Shown here one piece after another: positions 14,681 to 22,347 of a stretch of 40,138 nucleotides of DNA. Position numbers and translations under genes: made by a program. The notes beneath the pieces were generated by a model, which was not told the origin of the DNA, ran no database searches, and saw only the letters and a list, made by a program, of their open reading frames with translations. The stretch is taken from contig CAMKDG010000016.1 in the NCBI GenBank assembly GCA_946411205.1, forward strand, positions 1 through 40,138. Direction: 5' to 3'. Position 1 is the first letter of the stretch; every line of letters starts with the position of its first letter. This stretch comes from an uncultured Desulfotomaculum sp. (GTDB lineage: Bacteria > Bacillota > Desulfotomaculia > Desulfotomaculales > Desulfotomaculaceae).

Positions 14681-16051
14681 TTATTTATTGCCACCCAACA
14701 TGCGAGCCAGGTCAGCCTGGGGATCACCACTGATGAGGTTTAGATTAAAGTTCTGCTGCAGTACCTCTACTACGCTGGGATGCATGAATTCCGGCAGCTT
14801 TGGACCAATGGTAATATTTTTGACCCCCAGACTTAAAAGACCCAGCAGTATGGCCACAGCTTTTTGCTCGAACCAGGACAATACAATGCTTAAAGGTAGG
14901 TCATTGACGGTTACTCCAAAGGCTTCAGCCAAAGCCTGAGCAATGTGAACCGAGGATACCGAGTTGTTACATTGTCCCAGATCAATATACCGGGGGATGT
15001 CCGTGCCCTCGATGTTGCCATATTCCACATCATTAAATCTAAATTTTCCACAAGAAGTAGTAATGATGATGCAGTCTTTAGGAATGGAGGTTACCAGTTC
15101 CCTAAAGTAATCTCTGCCTTTGGTGGGAGCATCGCAGCCCGCCACCACAAAGAAGCGTCTAATTTTACCGGCCTTCACGGCATCTACAATGAGGGGGGCC
15201 AGCGGTAAGACATTCTGGTGATGAAAGCCAGTAAGCAGGGTTTCACCGGAGTCAATAGTGGCCTTGGGTAAGGAGAGAGCCTTATCAATAAGAGGCTTGA
15301 AATCTTTGCTCTTCAGCTTGGTAGCTCCTTCTACACCGGCTACTAGATAGGTAAACATCCGGTCACCATATGTCTTATTGCGTATGGGCATAACACAGTT
15401 GGTGGTGACCAGGATGGCACCGGGAAATTTCTCGAAGATTTCCCGCTGATCGTACCAGGCTTTGCCAATATTACCCTTTAAATGAGGGAATTTATGCAAC
15501 TCGGGATAACCGTGGGCAGGCAGCATTTCTGAGTGGGTATAGATATTAATACCCTGGCCTTCCGTTTGTTTTAGCAGTTCCTTCAGAGCCAACAAATCGT
15601 GGCCGGTAACCAGGATGCAATGACCCTCTATTTTGTTATTGGAAACGCGAACCGGCTTGGGGATACCCAGCTCCGAGGTGTGAGCTTGATCCAACAGATC
15701 CATGACCTTAACACAAGCGGTACCCACCCTCAGGCACATCTCAATATGATCTTGCAGATGGAAGTTCGAGTTGGTCAACGTTAAAAACAACGCTTCGTGA
15801 GTAATGGCATTTACTTCGGGGCTATCGTGTCCCAATTCCCGAGCATGTACGGCATAAGCAGAGACACCCTTTAAACCAAGAATAATGGTATCTTGCAAAC
15901 TGGCAAGGGTGGGATCTTTACCACATACCCCAATTTGAGTACAACCACCAGGTGGTGCGTATTCGCACTGATGGCAGTGCATTTTAGCTGTTTTTTCAAC
16001 TTCAGGCTTACTTTCCGGCTTTTCCCGGCCAAATATCTTTTCAAACACCAC
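14681..16051 (-). CDS. hcp: hybrid cluster protein (short form), hydroxylamine/NO reductase
   Basis: A 456-residue hybrid cluster (prismane) protein. The N-terminal cubane ligands are Cys26-x2-Cys29-x7-Cys37-x5-Cys43. The hybrid-cluster ligands are recognisable in family blocks: YTHSEMLPAHGYP (His, Glu), TTNCVMP, VAGCDAPT (the persulfide Cys position), TTSCGKFRFN, GQCNNS and WFEQKAVAILLG (Glu). At 456 residues it is about 100 shorter than the classic Desulfovibrio protein and matches the short class lacking one helical bundle. HCPs reduce NO or hydroxylamine and have S-nitrosylase activity. Start GTG 16051 with AAGGGG 6 nt ahead. A promoter TTGGTA-17-ATAAAT is seen at 16109-16081. Confidence 0.93.
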   Translation of the reverse strand: MVFEKIFGREKPESKPEVEKTAKMHCHQCEYAPPGGCTQIGVCGKDPTLASLQDTIILGLKGVSAYAVHARELGHDSPEVNAITHEALFLTLTNSNFHLQDHIEMCLRVGTACVKVMDLLDQAHTSELGIPKPVRVSNNKIEGHCILVTGHDLLALKELLKQTEGQGINIYTHSEMLPAHGYPELHKFPHLKGNIGKAWYDQREIFEKFPGAILVTTNCVMPIRNKTYGDRMFTYLVAGVEGATKLKSKDFKPLIDKALSLPKATIDSGETLLTGFHHQNVLPLAPLIVDAVKAGKIRRFFVVAGCDAPTKGRDYFRELVTSIPKDCIIITTSCGKFRFNDVEYGNIEGTDIPRYIDLGQCNNSVSSVHIAQALAEAFGVTVNDLPLSIVLSWFEQKAVAILLGLLSLGVKNITIGPKLPEFMHPSVVEVLQQNFNLNLISGDPQADLARMLGGNK

Positions 16052-16080
16052 ATAACACCCCTTGTATCGTTTTCATTAGT

Positions 16081-16122
16081 ATTTATGCGTAGCGAAATAT
16101 CCATACCAACTTTTTGCGTTAC
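16081..16122 (-). promoter_or_regulatory. hcp promoter with imperfect palindrome at the -35
   Basis: On the minus strand TTGGTA (16109-16104), a 17-bp spacer and ATAAAT (16086-16081) form a plausible promoter. The imperfect repeat GTAAC-N7-GTT at 16122-16108 overlaps the -35 box and could bind a regulator; this is tentative. Confidence 0.4.
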
Positions 16123-16127
16123 TTTTT

Positions 16128-16163
16128 AAAAAGAAAACAGTCGCATCTTTGTTAGATGCGACC
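16128..16163 (-). terminator. terminator of asrABC
   Basis: The 9-bp stem 16140-16148/16154-16162 has a 5-nt loop, followed on the minus strand by TGTTTTCTTTTT. It separates the asr operon from hcp. Confidence 0.85.
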
Positions 16164-16204
16164 GCTTTGCAAAATTCCATAGCCATACCCTGCCAGATAT
16201 TTTC

Positions 16205-17191
16205 TTATTCTAGATGGATATTTCGATCGTACATGTAGCCGCCGAAATCGATAAAGTGAGCTACTTTTGTCTTAGGGAGCAAGGTAACGTCCCTTAAAAC
16301 TTCTTCTTTAAAAATACTAAATCCGGTTCGATCCACAATATATCCCACGTGTTCCTTGGCCAAGGATCGGTCAATATGTTTATCAATATAGGTATAAAGG
16401 TTACTGCAGACCTTTAAGACGGTAGCCCGATCAGCCCATTCCAAGAAACTGCGGGCGATGCGGGGGTTTTTCTTACCGGTGCGACCCATGATAATCACCC
16501 GGAAATATTGACCTCCCCGGGTCCAAGCTGTTGTGGGACATTTCAGGACACACTCACCGCAGCCAATGCAACGCTTAGGATCTCGTTTTACTCGATGGTT
16601 TTCAAAGGTAAGGGCGCCGGTAGAGACCTTTTGGCAATTCTTCACACAAGCTTGGCAACCAATACAACGAGAGGCTTGGTACAAAGGTTCCACCTGTCCG
16701 ATAATGCCGATGTCTTGCAGGTGGGCTTTGATACAGTCGTTGGGGCAGCCGGTAATGGCAACTTTTACATGCGGGTCGTTAGGATAGATGATTTTTTCCA
16801 CGTCCCACGCCAGCGTGGTTGTATCAAAGACGGCATTGGGACACACCCGGTTGCCAATACAAGCAGCAACATTACGGGTACCTGCGGCAGGATAGCCCTT
16901 GGTGGGATCATCAATGGGGACACCTCTGTTAATTTCCAGCTCCTGAAGCAGGGGAACTAACAAATGATTAATTTCTGTCATCTTGGCAAAGGAAATACCG
17001 GGCACCTCAAAACCCTGACGAGTGGTGAGATGAACAGTGCCGTTACCATACCGTTCGGCAATTTCTTGTACCAAAGGCAAGAACTTTACCGGCAGGTGGC
17101 CTCCGGGCACCCGAATACGCAGACAAGTAAGGTCTCGGTGCTTGGTAATACGCCAGGCATTTTTCATTACTTTCTTGGTATGAATAGACAT
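16205..17191 (-). CDS. asrC: anaerobic sulfite reductase subunit C (siroheme subunit)
   Basis: 328 residues. The siroheme/[4Fe-4S] ligands are Cys111-x5-Cys117 and Cys149-x3-Cys153. Two further [4Fe-4S] ferredoxin motifs follow at Cys176/179/182/186 and Cys208/211/214/218. The N-terminal sulfite reductase half-domain has a TTRQGFE motif. AsrC is the catalytic subunit that reduces sulfite to sulfide by six electrons in the cytoplasm. The longest frame starts at 17272, but the ATG at 17191 is preceded by GGGGGTG and gives the family start, so it is chosen. It is the last gene of asrABC, 13 nt after asrB. Confidence 0.93.
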   Translation of the reverse strand: MSIHTKKVMKNAWRITKHRDLTCLRIRVPGGHLPVKFLPLVQEIAERYGNGTVHLTTRQGFEVPGISFAKMTEINHLLVPLLQELEINRGVPIDDPTKGYPAAGTRNVAACIGNRVCPNAVFDTTTLAWDVEKIIYPNDPHVKVAITGCPNDCIKAHLQDIGIIGQVEPLYQASRCIGCQACVKNCQKVSTGALTFENHRVKRDPKRCIGCGECVLKCPTTAWTRGGQYFRVIIMGRTGKKNPRIARSFLEWADRATVLKVCSNLYTYIDKHIDRSLAKEHVGYIVDRTGFSIFKEEVLRDVTLLPKTKVAHFIDFGGYMYDRNIHLE

Positions 17192-17204
17192 GTTAGCACC
17201 CCCG

Positions 17205-18008
17205 TTAATCCAATAGGTTCTTAGCCCGAGTATAGGTAAACACCGGACCTTCCAGACAAACATACGTATCATCTATTTTGCAATGGCCGCACTTACCAAT
17301 GCCACAGCACATCTTCCGCTCAAAGGAAACCCAAATGTGTTCCTCCGTGATGCCTCGTTTTAAAAACTCCTGAGCAGTGTATTTCATCATTACTGGCGGT
17401 CCGACGATAATCACCCGCAGGTCATCTAGATTAATCAGGGGAATTTCCGGGACCCATTGGGTAATCAAGCCCTCTCGACAGGGAAGGGAACTAGCACAGC
17501 CAGACATTTTATCGACCGTTATTATGACATTAAATTGCTTAGACCATGAGGTCAGCTCTTCTTTAAAGAGGACATCATGGGGACTCTTAAAACCGGCCAG
17601 TACATCTAGTCGACGTAGCAGCTCCGGCTGTCGATAAAAGTGGTTAATGATACTTTTTACCGGGGCTAATCCTGTACCTCCGGCAGCAATGACTACGTGC
17701 TTACCGGCCAGATCTGAAACCGGAAACCCGTGACCATAGGGTCCACGCAGGAACAGGTGATCCGCTTCGTCCAAGAGATGGATTACATTGGTTACTTTAC
17801 CCACCCGGCGGATGGTCATTTCGATATAGCCTTCACCAAAATCACTAATAGAAATGGGGCACTCACCAATGCCGGGAAGAGAGACTTCCACAAATTGTCC
17901 CCACTGCGGCTTGAGCTCACAGGCCAGCCGGTAGGTCCAGTCAATGTCTGTTTGTTTCACTACACTGAGTATTTTTGCTTTAAAAGGAAGATATGGGTTG
18001 TTAGACAT
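17205..18008 (-). CDS. asrB: anaerobic sulfite reductase subunit B (FAD/NAD subunit)
   Basis: 267 residues of the ferredoxin-NADP reductase type. An N-terminal FAD-binding barrel (about 1-95, with a RGPYGHGF motif) is followed by an NAD-binding domain starting AAGGTGLAP near 106, and a C-terminal cysteine cluster near 234-250 (CCGIGKCGHC and a later Cys) for a [2Fe-2S] centre as in dihydroorotate dehydrogenase electron-transfer subunits. It passes electrons from NAD(P)H to AsrA/AsrC. Start ATG 18008 has a strong AGGAGGTG ahead and overlaps the asrA stop by 8 nt, so translation is coupled. Confidence 0.93.
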   Translation of the reverse strand: MSNNPYLPFKAKILSVVKQTDIDWTYRLACELKPQWGQFVEVSLPGIGECPISISDFGEGYIEMTIRRVGKVTNVIHLLDEADHLFLRGPYGHGFPVSDLAGKHVVIAAGGTGLAPVKSIINHFYRQPELLRRLDVLAGFKSPHDVLFKEELTSWSKQFNVIITVDKMSGCASSLPCREGLITQWVPEIPLINLDDLRVIIVGPPVMMKYTAQEFLKRGITEEHIWVSFERKMCCGIGKCGHCKIDDTYVCLEGPVFTYTRAKNLLD

Positions 18009-19023
18009 GTTGTTGCACCTCCTGCAAGGCATCACTCAGTTTGTTTACACAGCTAGCAAAGGAAATATATTCCGGACAGACATCGTCGCAGCGGCCACAG
18101 CCCACACACATGGGCAATCCAAAGCGCTTTTTAAAATCATAAACCTTATGCAGTACCTTAAAACGCATTCGTTGCCCCTTGTCCTGACGGAAACTGTGCC
18201 CACCGGCCATGTCCGTAAAACCATCAATTTGGCAACTGGCCCAGACCCGACGTCTTTCACCACACTGAGGATTATCTTCATAGAATAAATCCTGCATGGT
18301 AAAGCAGCTACAGGTGGGACAAGAAGTGTTACAGCGTCCGCAGGCAATGCAGCGGGTTTTGTATTCATCCCAGAGTTTATGGGAAGTGAGAGAGGAAAGG
18401 AGATTTTCCGGTATTTCCGGGAGGGAAACCCGTTGGTTGTTTTGCTGCACAAATTGGGGGGTAACCTGCAGCGGCTTTCCCAGGGAAGCAAAGAGGTTGG
18501 CAAAGTCTTCCTTTACGTCGCATAGATAGGCCCCGTTGTCCGGACGGAGAGAGAAAGAATAATTCTCTGTCCGCTGAGTGCCCATGGATACACAAAAGCA
18601 ATTATCAAAGCTGGTAGGGCAGTCTAACAGGGCAAGCTTCAGTTTACTTCGTAGCTTGAAGTAATAAGAATCCGGATGAGGTCCGTTTTCCAGCATAATT
18701 TTATCCAAGCGGGTTACTGCATGGATATCACAGGAGCGCAGCAAGACGATCATGTCCTTAGAGTCTATTTGGGGTTCCCGGTATTCATCTTCGGTAAAAT
18801 AAAATAAAGTTTGCGTAATGGGGAAAAAGACTTCTTTCGGGGAGAAATAGGACTTTTGATCAAAGACTACATCTTCGATACAATTAATTTCGCCATAGCC
18901 AATTAGATCTGTATTAGAGAAGCGACCCTGACCGGGCAAAAGTACCGGTGCGTAGATTTTATAATCTTTCTTTAGCGCCAATAGAAGCTGGTTCATGTTA
19001 GCACGTGAAAGCTGATAACCCAT
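18001..19023 (-). CDS. asrA: anaerobic sulfite reductase subunit A (Fe-S subunit)
   Basis: 340 residues. The N-terminal ~220 residues are the HyfB/Hyc-like 4Fe-4S dicluster accessory region with a RSCDIHAV motif near 93. Two ferredoxin clusters sit at the C-terminal side, around CIACGRCNTSC (about 228-238) and CVGCGRCDDVCP (about 306-317). AsrA carries electrons between AsrB and the siroheme subunit. It is the first gene of asrABC, starting ATG 19023 after GAGAGGG. A CRP/FNR-type palindrome at 19087-19100 lies where a class II activator would sit. Confidence 0.92.
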   Translation of the reverse strand: MGYQLSRANMNQLLLALKKDYKIYAPVLLPGQGRFSNTDLIGYGEINCIEDVVFDQKSYFSPKEVFFPITQTLFYFTEDEYREPQIDSKDMIVLLRSCDIHAVTRLDKIMLENGPHPDSYYFKLRSKLKLALLDCPTSFDNCFCVSMGTQRTENYSFSLRPDNGAYLCDVKEDFANLFASLGKPLQVTPQFVQQNNQRVSLPEIPENLLSSLTSHKLWDEYKTRCIACGRCNTSCPTCSCFTMQDLFYEDNPQCGERRRVWASCQIDGFTDMAGGHSFRQDKGQRMRFKVLHKVYDFKKRFGLPMCVGCGRCDDVCPEYISFASCVNKLSDALQEVQQHV

Positions 19024-19058
19024 CTATATCCCTCTCTTTCATGCAATTATTAACTAAA

Positions 19059-19100
19059 AATATAGCACAGGGAGGTGGGGCGGAGAGTGATTTATCTCAC
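19059..19100 (-). promoter_or_regulatory. asrABC promoter with CRP/FNR-type site at about -41.5
   Basis: A TATATT -10 box is at 19064-19059 on the minus strand. The -35 position reads CTCTCC, a poor match. The palindrome GTGA-N6-TCAC at 19087-19100 is centred at 19093.5, about 41.5 bp upstream of a start near 19052, the classic class II position of CRP/FNR-family activators that compensate for a weak -35. The protein is not identified in this window. Confidence 0.6.
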
Positions 19101-19126
19101 GACTAAGGTAGGCAGGAAGAAAAATG

Positions 19127-19171
19127 CAATAAAAATGGGCTTGTCTGTACCAAGAGTATGAGACAAGCCCA
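19127..19171 (-). terminator. terminator of the universal stress protein gene
   Basis: The 11-bp stem 19136-19146/19161-19171 is followed on the minus strand by TTTTTATTGC and another T run. Confidence 0.85.
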
Positions 19172-19175
19172 AATA

Positions 19176-19607
19176 CTATTTTACCAGTGTCACCGGGCAA
19201 TGTGCTTGGTGCAGAACCCGATGACTTACACTTCCCAGAACAAGACCCTGTAAATCTGTTAACCCCCGTGAGCCTAACACAATATGAGTAAAATCATTCA
19301 GCTTGGCAAACTCCGTTATTTTATCGCCGGGATGGCCGTTAATAAGTTGCTTCTTGATAGTGACCCCTACCGTATCAAAAGCAACCGTTTGCTCATTAAG
19401 AACTTGCCAGCCTTGGGCGATAACTTCCTTTTCGATCTCTGGAATTTCCGTGGAAGAATTAGCCATCTTATGGAGCTCTTTTTTGAAATTTACTACGTGA
19501 ACCACCGTAATATCTAGATCCTGCCATATCCTGGCAAGGTTGGCTAGATACTGAGCAGCTCGTGCAGCATTTTTCGATTCATCTACAGCAAGCAGGTATT
19601 TAAACAT
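19176..19607 (-). CDS. universal stress protein, UspA family
   Basis: 143 residues with the Rossmann-like Usp fold: an N-terminal LLAVDES strand (Asp at residue 8), and near the end the ATP-binding pattern G-x2-G-x9-G-S (GSRGL...LGSVS at about 116-130), so it belongs to the ATP-binding Usp type. Its role is in general stress or energy limitation. A longer frame from 19637 exists, but the ATG at 19607 has GAGAGGGAG 6 nt ahead and gives the standard family N-terminus. It is monocistronic. Confidence 0.9.
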   Translation of the reverse strand: MFKYLLAVDESKNAARAAQYLANLARIWQDLDITVVHVVNFKKELHKMANSSTEIPEIEKEVIAQGWQVLNEQTVAFDTVGVTIKKQLINGHPGDKITEFAKLNDFTHIVLGSRGLTDLQGLVLGSVSHRVLHQAHCPVTLVK

Positions 19608-19724
19608 GGTTTTCTCCCTCTCAAGGTATTGGAACACACTATAGCATTATCTAGCCTCAAAAGCTGTGATTTATGTCTATAAAAACTCGTTTCCACCAAG
19701 TTTTTATACTTTCTGATTTGCATA

Positions 19725-19751
19725 AGAAAAACCAGGTTTTAGAACCTGGTT
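19725..19751 (-). terminator. terminator of the RarD-type gene
   Basis: The 9-bp stem 19730-19738/19743-19751 has a 4-nt loop; minus-strand TTTTTCTT follows. Confidence 0.85.
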
Positions 19752-19754
19752 ATG

Positions 19755-20717
19755 CTAAAAGTTTTTATGCGGTTCTTTGGTTTTCCAAAATGCTTTTTTA
19801 AACAGCAAAGCTTCCAATTGCAGTAAGGGCTTGGTCTTAGCCAGAGAGAAAAGAAGCAAGGCAGACCAGATAAAGCTAAAGGAAACCAAATGTACAGAAG
19901 TAAAAGATTCTTTATAAAGGGAAACACCTAAGATTAAAGCAATCGTTGGAGCAATATATTGCAGCAATCCCACAATGGTTAAGGGAAGCCGCTGAGCACC
20001 GCTGGCAAACAAGATCAGAGGAACTGCTGTTACAATACCGGCACCCATTAAAAGAAGAGGTATAGAAGATACAGAAAAATCAAAGAAGCCAATCCCTTGA
20101 GTATGCAACATACCAAGATAAAGGAAGGCAATGGGACAGACGAGGAGAGTTTCTGTCGTAATACCCGTAACGGATCCCAGCTTAACAGTTTTCTTAACCA
20201 AGCCGTATAGACCAAAACTAATTGCCAGGGACAAGGCTATCCAGGGGACTGTCCCGAAATGAAGGGTTATATTTAAAACACCGAGTAGAGCTAGGAAAAT
20301 GCCCATATATTGCCAAAAAGTTAACCTTTCTTTTAAAACGACAATTCCCAGTAAAACACTCACTAACGGGTTAATATAGTAGCCGAGACTAGTTTCAATG
20401 ATGTGATTATGGTTAACTGCCCAAATATAAGTACACCAGTTAACACTTATTAAAATAGAAGCTAGTACCATGCTGATAAGCTTTTTACGATCTTGGATAA
20501 TTTCTTTTAGCTCCGTCAAATAGCTTTTAATTTTTCCCGTGACTAATAGCAAAGCTATCATAAAGACAAAGGCCCACAGGATACGGTGAGCCAAGATCTC
20601 AAAGGCGGGTACTTTCTCAACTAGTTTCCAATAGGCGGGAAGCAATCCCCATAAGATGTAAGCAATAGTGGCGGCAATTATACCCATACCTTGTTTGTTC
20701 GATGTGTCTAGTTTCAT
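19755..20717 (-). CDS. rarD: RarD-type EamA transporter
   Basis: 320 residues with about ten membrane helices in two EamA repeats. The N-terminal GIIAATIAYILWGLLPAYWK and the NWCTYIWAVNHNHIIETSLGYYINPL region are characteristic of RarD (the chloramphenicol-sensitive-protein family). The C-terminal ~25 residues are cytoplasmic and basic. EamA proteins export small metabolites; the substrate of RarD is not known. It starts ATG 20717 and is monocistronic with its own terminator 4 nt after the stop. Confidence 0.9.
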   Translation of the reverse strand: MKLDTSNKQGMGIIAATIAYILWGLLPAYWKLVEKVPAFEILAHRILWAFVFMIALLLVTGKIKSYLTELKEIIQDRKKLISMVLASILISVNWCTYIWAVNHNHIIETSLGYYINPLVSVLLGIVVLKERLTFWQYMGIFLALLGVLNITLHFGTVPWIALSLAISFGLYGLVKKTVKLGSVTGITTETLLVCPIAFLYLGMLHTQGIGFFDFSVSSIPLLLMGAGIVTAVPLILFASGAQRLPLTIVGLLQYIAPTIALILGVSLYKESFTSVHLVSFSFIWSALLLFSLAKTKPLLQLEALLFKKAFWKTKEPHKNF

Positions 20718-20845
20718 TTTTTATCTCCACATATATATTTATTCTACAAATTTAATTGTAGTGATAGTGAGTTTAAAATGCAACCTCAATTACAAGACAA
20801 TAAAATCCCCCGCAGGTGTGTGAAAAATTTTCCTACACTTTATGA

Positions 20846-20851
20846 TATAAT
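20846..20851 (+). promoter_or_regulatory. -10 box of the lipoprotein gene
   Basis: A perfect TATAAT at 20846-20851, 29 nt before the start codon. The -35 region (TTTTCC) is a weak match. Confidence 0.45.
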
Positions 20852-20879
20852 TTAGAAAAAAACAATAGGAGGATACCCC

Positions 20880-21281
20880 TTGAAAAGACTATTCATGTTT
20901 GCGCTACTTTTTTCCATAATTATTACAGGTTGCAGTTCTCAGAACGGCCCTGCAGCAGATAAAAAAGTTACCGAGCAAGAGGTACGCCAGGCGGTGACCG
21001 AACTAGTAAACGCTATCAATAGTGGCAATGTGGAAGTGGTTCAAAAATACGTGGGCAAGGCTGGCCCTGTTGCTAAACAATTAGTGGATAAGCTTAAAAA
21101 TAACATTACGTTATCCAATGTAAGGGATATCTCTATTGAAGGCACCACAGCCCAAGCCACTGTTACCCTGGAAGTGATTCCCCTAGACATAAAAAAAGAT
21201 GTTACTCTAACCTTCGATATTACGGATGTTTTGGTTCTTAATAACCCACTGGGACTGTTATCCATTTTACTCTCTAAATGA
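20880..21281 (+). CDS. small lipoprotein of unknown function
   Basis: 133 residues. The N-terminus is a lipoprotein signal with hydrophobic residues 4-15 and the lipobox ITGC, so Cys18 would be lipidated and the protein anchored outside on the membrane. The mature part has a helical region (about 30-75) and a strand-rich region (about 80-122), the helix-then-sheet pattern of small NTF2-like or DUF4878-type lipoproteins. That is a fold guess only. Start: TTG 20880 with AGGAGG and 7-nt spacing; no ATG is possible upstream. A terminator follows 20 nt after the stop. Confidence 0.75.
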   Translation: MKRLFMFALLFSIIITGCSSQNGPAADKKVTEQEVRQAVTELVNAINSGNVEVVQKYVGKAGPVAKQLVDKLKNNITLSNVRDISIEGTTAQATVTLEVIPLDIKKDVTLTFDITDVLVLNNPLGLLSILLSK

Positions 21282-21301
21282 GGACTGTAGTTTAGGAGAT
21301 T

Positions 21302-21329
21302 AGCCTGGGCAACCAAGGCTTTTTCTTTT
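21302..21329 (+). terminator. terminator of the lipoprotein gene
   Basis: AGCCTGG at 21302-21308 pairs with CCAAGGCT at 21313-21320 with a single bulge, followed by TTTTCTTTT. Confidence 0.8.
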
Positions 21330-21456
21330 ATCAAAAAGTGTATAGAAACAATAAATGATAAAATTCCGTTTTTTGTATGTTATATTATTGAATATATCTT
21401 TCCCATTCGAGAAAATAATGTAAAAATAGCTATTTATATAGAAGGGAATAAAAAAG

Positions 21457-22125
21457 ATGAGCAGAAGGGTTTTTGGGACATTCCTGGTTATTATAATAGT
21501 CATGCTTGCCACAAGTTCATTAACCATCTCTAAATTATTTAATATGAATTCAAATGCTAAGGAAATTGCCCAAACATGGGTGCCCAGTATCCAACTAATG
21601 GGTTGGATGAATGGAGCGGTATCAGATGTCCCGAGACTCGTGCTGCAAATAACTCTAGAAACTGAGACTGAGGAAATGGCTGAACTGGAGAATGAGGAAC
21701 TTAGGCCCTTATTAAAGCAAATTCAGGAAAAGCTTGTCATCTATGAAAAAAAATATATTAGTAATAATGAAGAAGCAATTTTATATGAGCACTTTAAAGA
21801 GAAATGGGTTCTTTATTTAAACCATCTCCCGTCCATTGTTGCGGCGGGTAAAGAAAATAAATTTGATGTTGCTAACCGGATGATTAAAGAAACGTACCCA
21901 ATTTGGCAGGACGCCAATAATACCATTAACCAAATAATAGATATGAAAAACAAGGAGGCTCAAAGGGCTTCCCAAAGTTCTTTTACCTTATTTGAATCGA
22001 GTATTTTATTAATTCTTTTTCTGAATCTTATTGCCTTTATATTGATTGCAACAATTGTCCTTTGGATGTCATCTAAAGAATTCAAGGAATTGATTTACTT
22101 GCTTACAAAATCTCAAGAAAAATAG
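21457..22125 (+). CDS. orphan four-helix-bundle (4HB_MCP-type) sensor protein
   Basis: 222 residues. TM1 is at about 6-27, an outside helical region at 28-178 looks like the four-helix-bundle ligand domain of chemoreceptors and kinases (including a VPSIQLMGWMNGAVSD stretch), TM2 is at about 180-205, and a short cytoplasmic tail of about 16 residues follows. Normal relatives continue into HAMP and a signalling domain; this one stops. The 220 bases after the stop show no frame for a lost output domain, and a terminator hairpin follows, so it is a natural end or an old truncation. AGAAGGGA precedes ATG 21457. It may pair with another protein through its membrane helices. Confidence 0.75.
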   Translation: MSRRVFGTFLVIIIVMLATSSLTISKLFNMNSNAKEIAQTWVPSIQLMGWMNGAVSDVPRLVLQITLETETEEMAELENEELRPLLKQIQEKLVIYEKKYISNNEEAILYEHFKEKWVLYLNHLPSIVAAGKENKFDVANRMIKETYPIWQDANNTINQIIDMKNKEAQRASQSSFTLFESSILLILFLNLIAFILIATIVLWMSSKEFKELIYLLTKSQEK

Positions 22126-22155
22126 CGAACGATTGTTGTTCACACCTGTAATGAA

Positions 22156-22207
22156 AAACTAAGGCTTTTGCCGATGTTTTAAAAACAGGGCGCTGGCCTT
22201 AGCTTTT
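22156..22207 (+). terminator. terminator after the orphan sensor gene
   Basis: CTAAGGC at 22159-22165 pairs with GCCTTAG at 22196-22202 with a large loop, followed by CTTTTC. It is weaker than the others in this window. Confidence 0.55.
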
Positions 22208-22252
22208 CTAATAACACTGTATAGGAAAAAAGTCCTGAAACAAATCAACTTT

Positions 22253-22305
22253 AGTGGATAAAATTGTGCATAACCCTGTGGATAAGCTACAATATGTGTG
22301 GATAA
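22253..22305 (+). promoter_or_regulatory. cluster of four DnaA-box-like 9-mers
   Basis: All four lie in the same orientation and resemble TGTGGATAA (complement of TTATCCACA): AGTGGATAA 22253-22261, TGTGCATAA 22265-22273, TGTGGATAA 22277-22285 and TGTGGATAA 22297-22305. The last two are perfect and the first two have one mismatch each. The first three start exactly 12 bp apart. The region is AT-rich and between genes, 43 nt beyond the end of the PilZ gene. There is no dnaA or dnaN here, so it is more likely a DnaA-binding/titration cluster than the chromosomal origin. Confidence 0.6.
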
Positions 22306-22347
22306 TTGCGGCTATAAGTGTTAATTTTCCATAAATTGTAAAAATAA

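Noticed and set aside
16508-16960. Open frame of 150 codons antisense to asrC
   Set aside because: It lies completely inside a gene with conserved siroheme and ferredoxin cysteines, has no ribosome binding site and no family likeness.
22253-22305. Chromosomal origin of replication (oriC)
   Set aside because: DnaA-like boxes are present but dnaA, dnaN, recF, gyrB and rpmH are all absent nearby; a secondary DnaA-binding cluster is the better reading.
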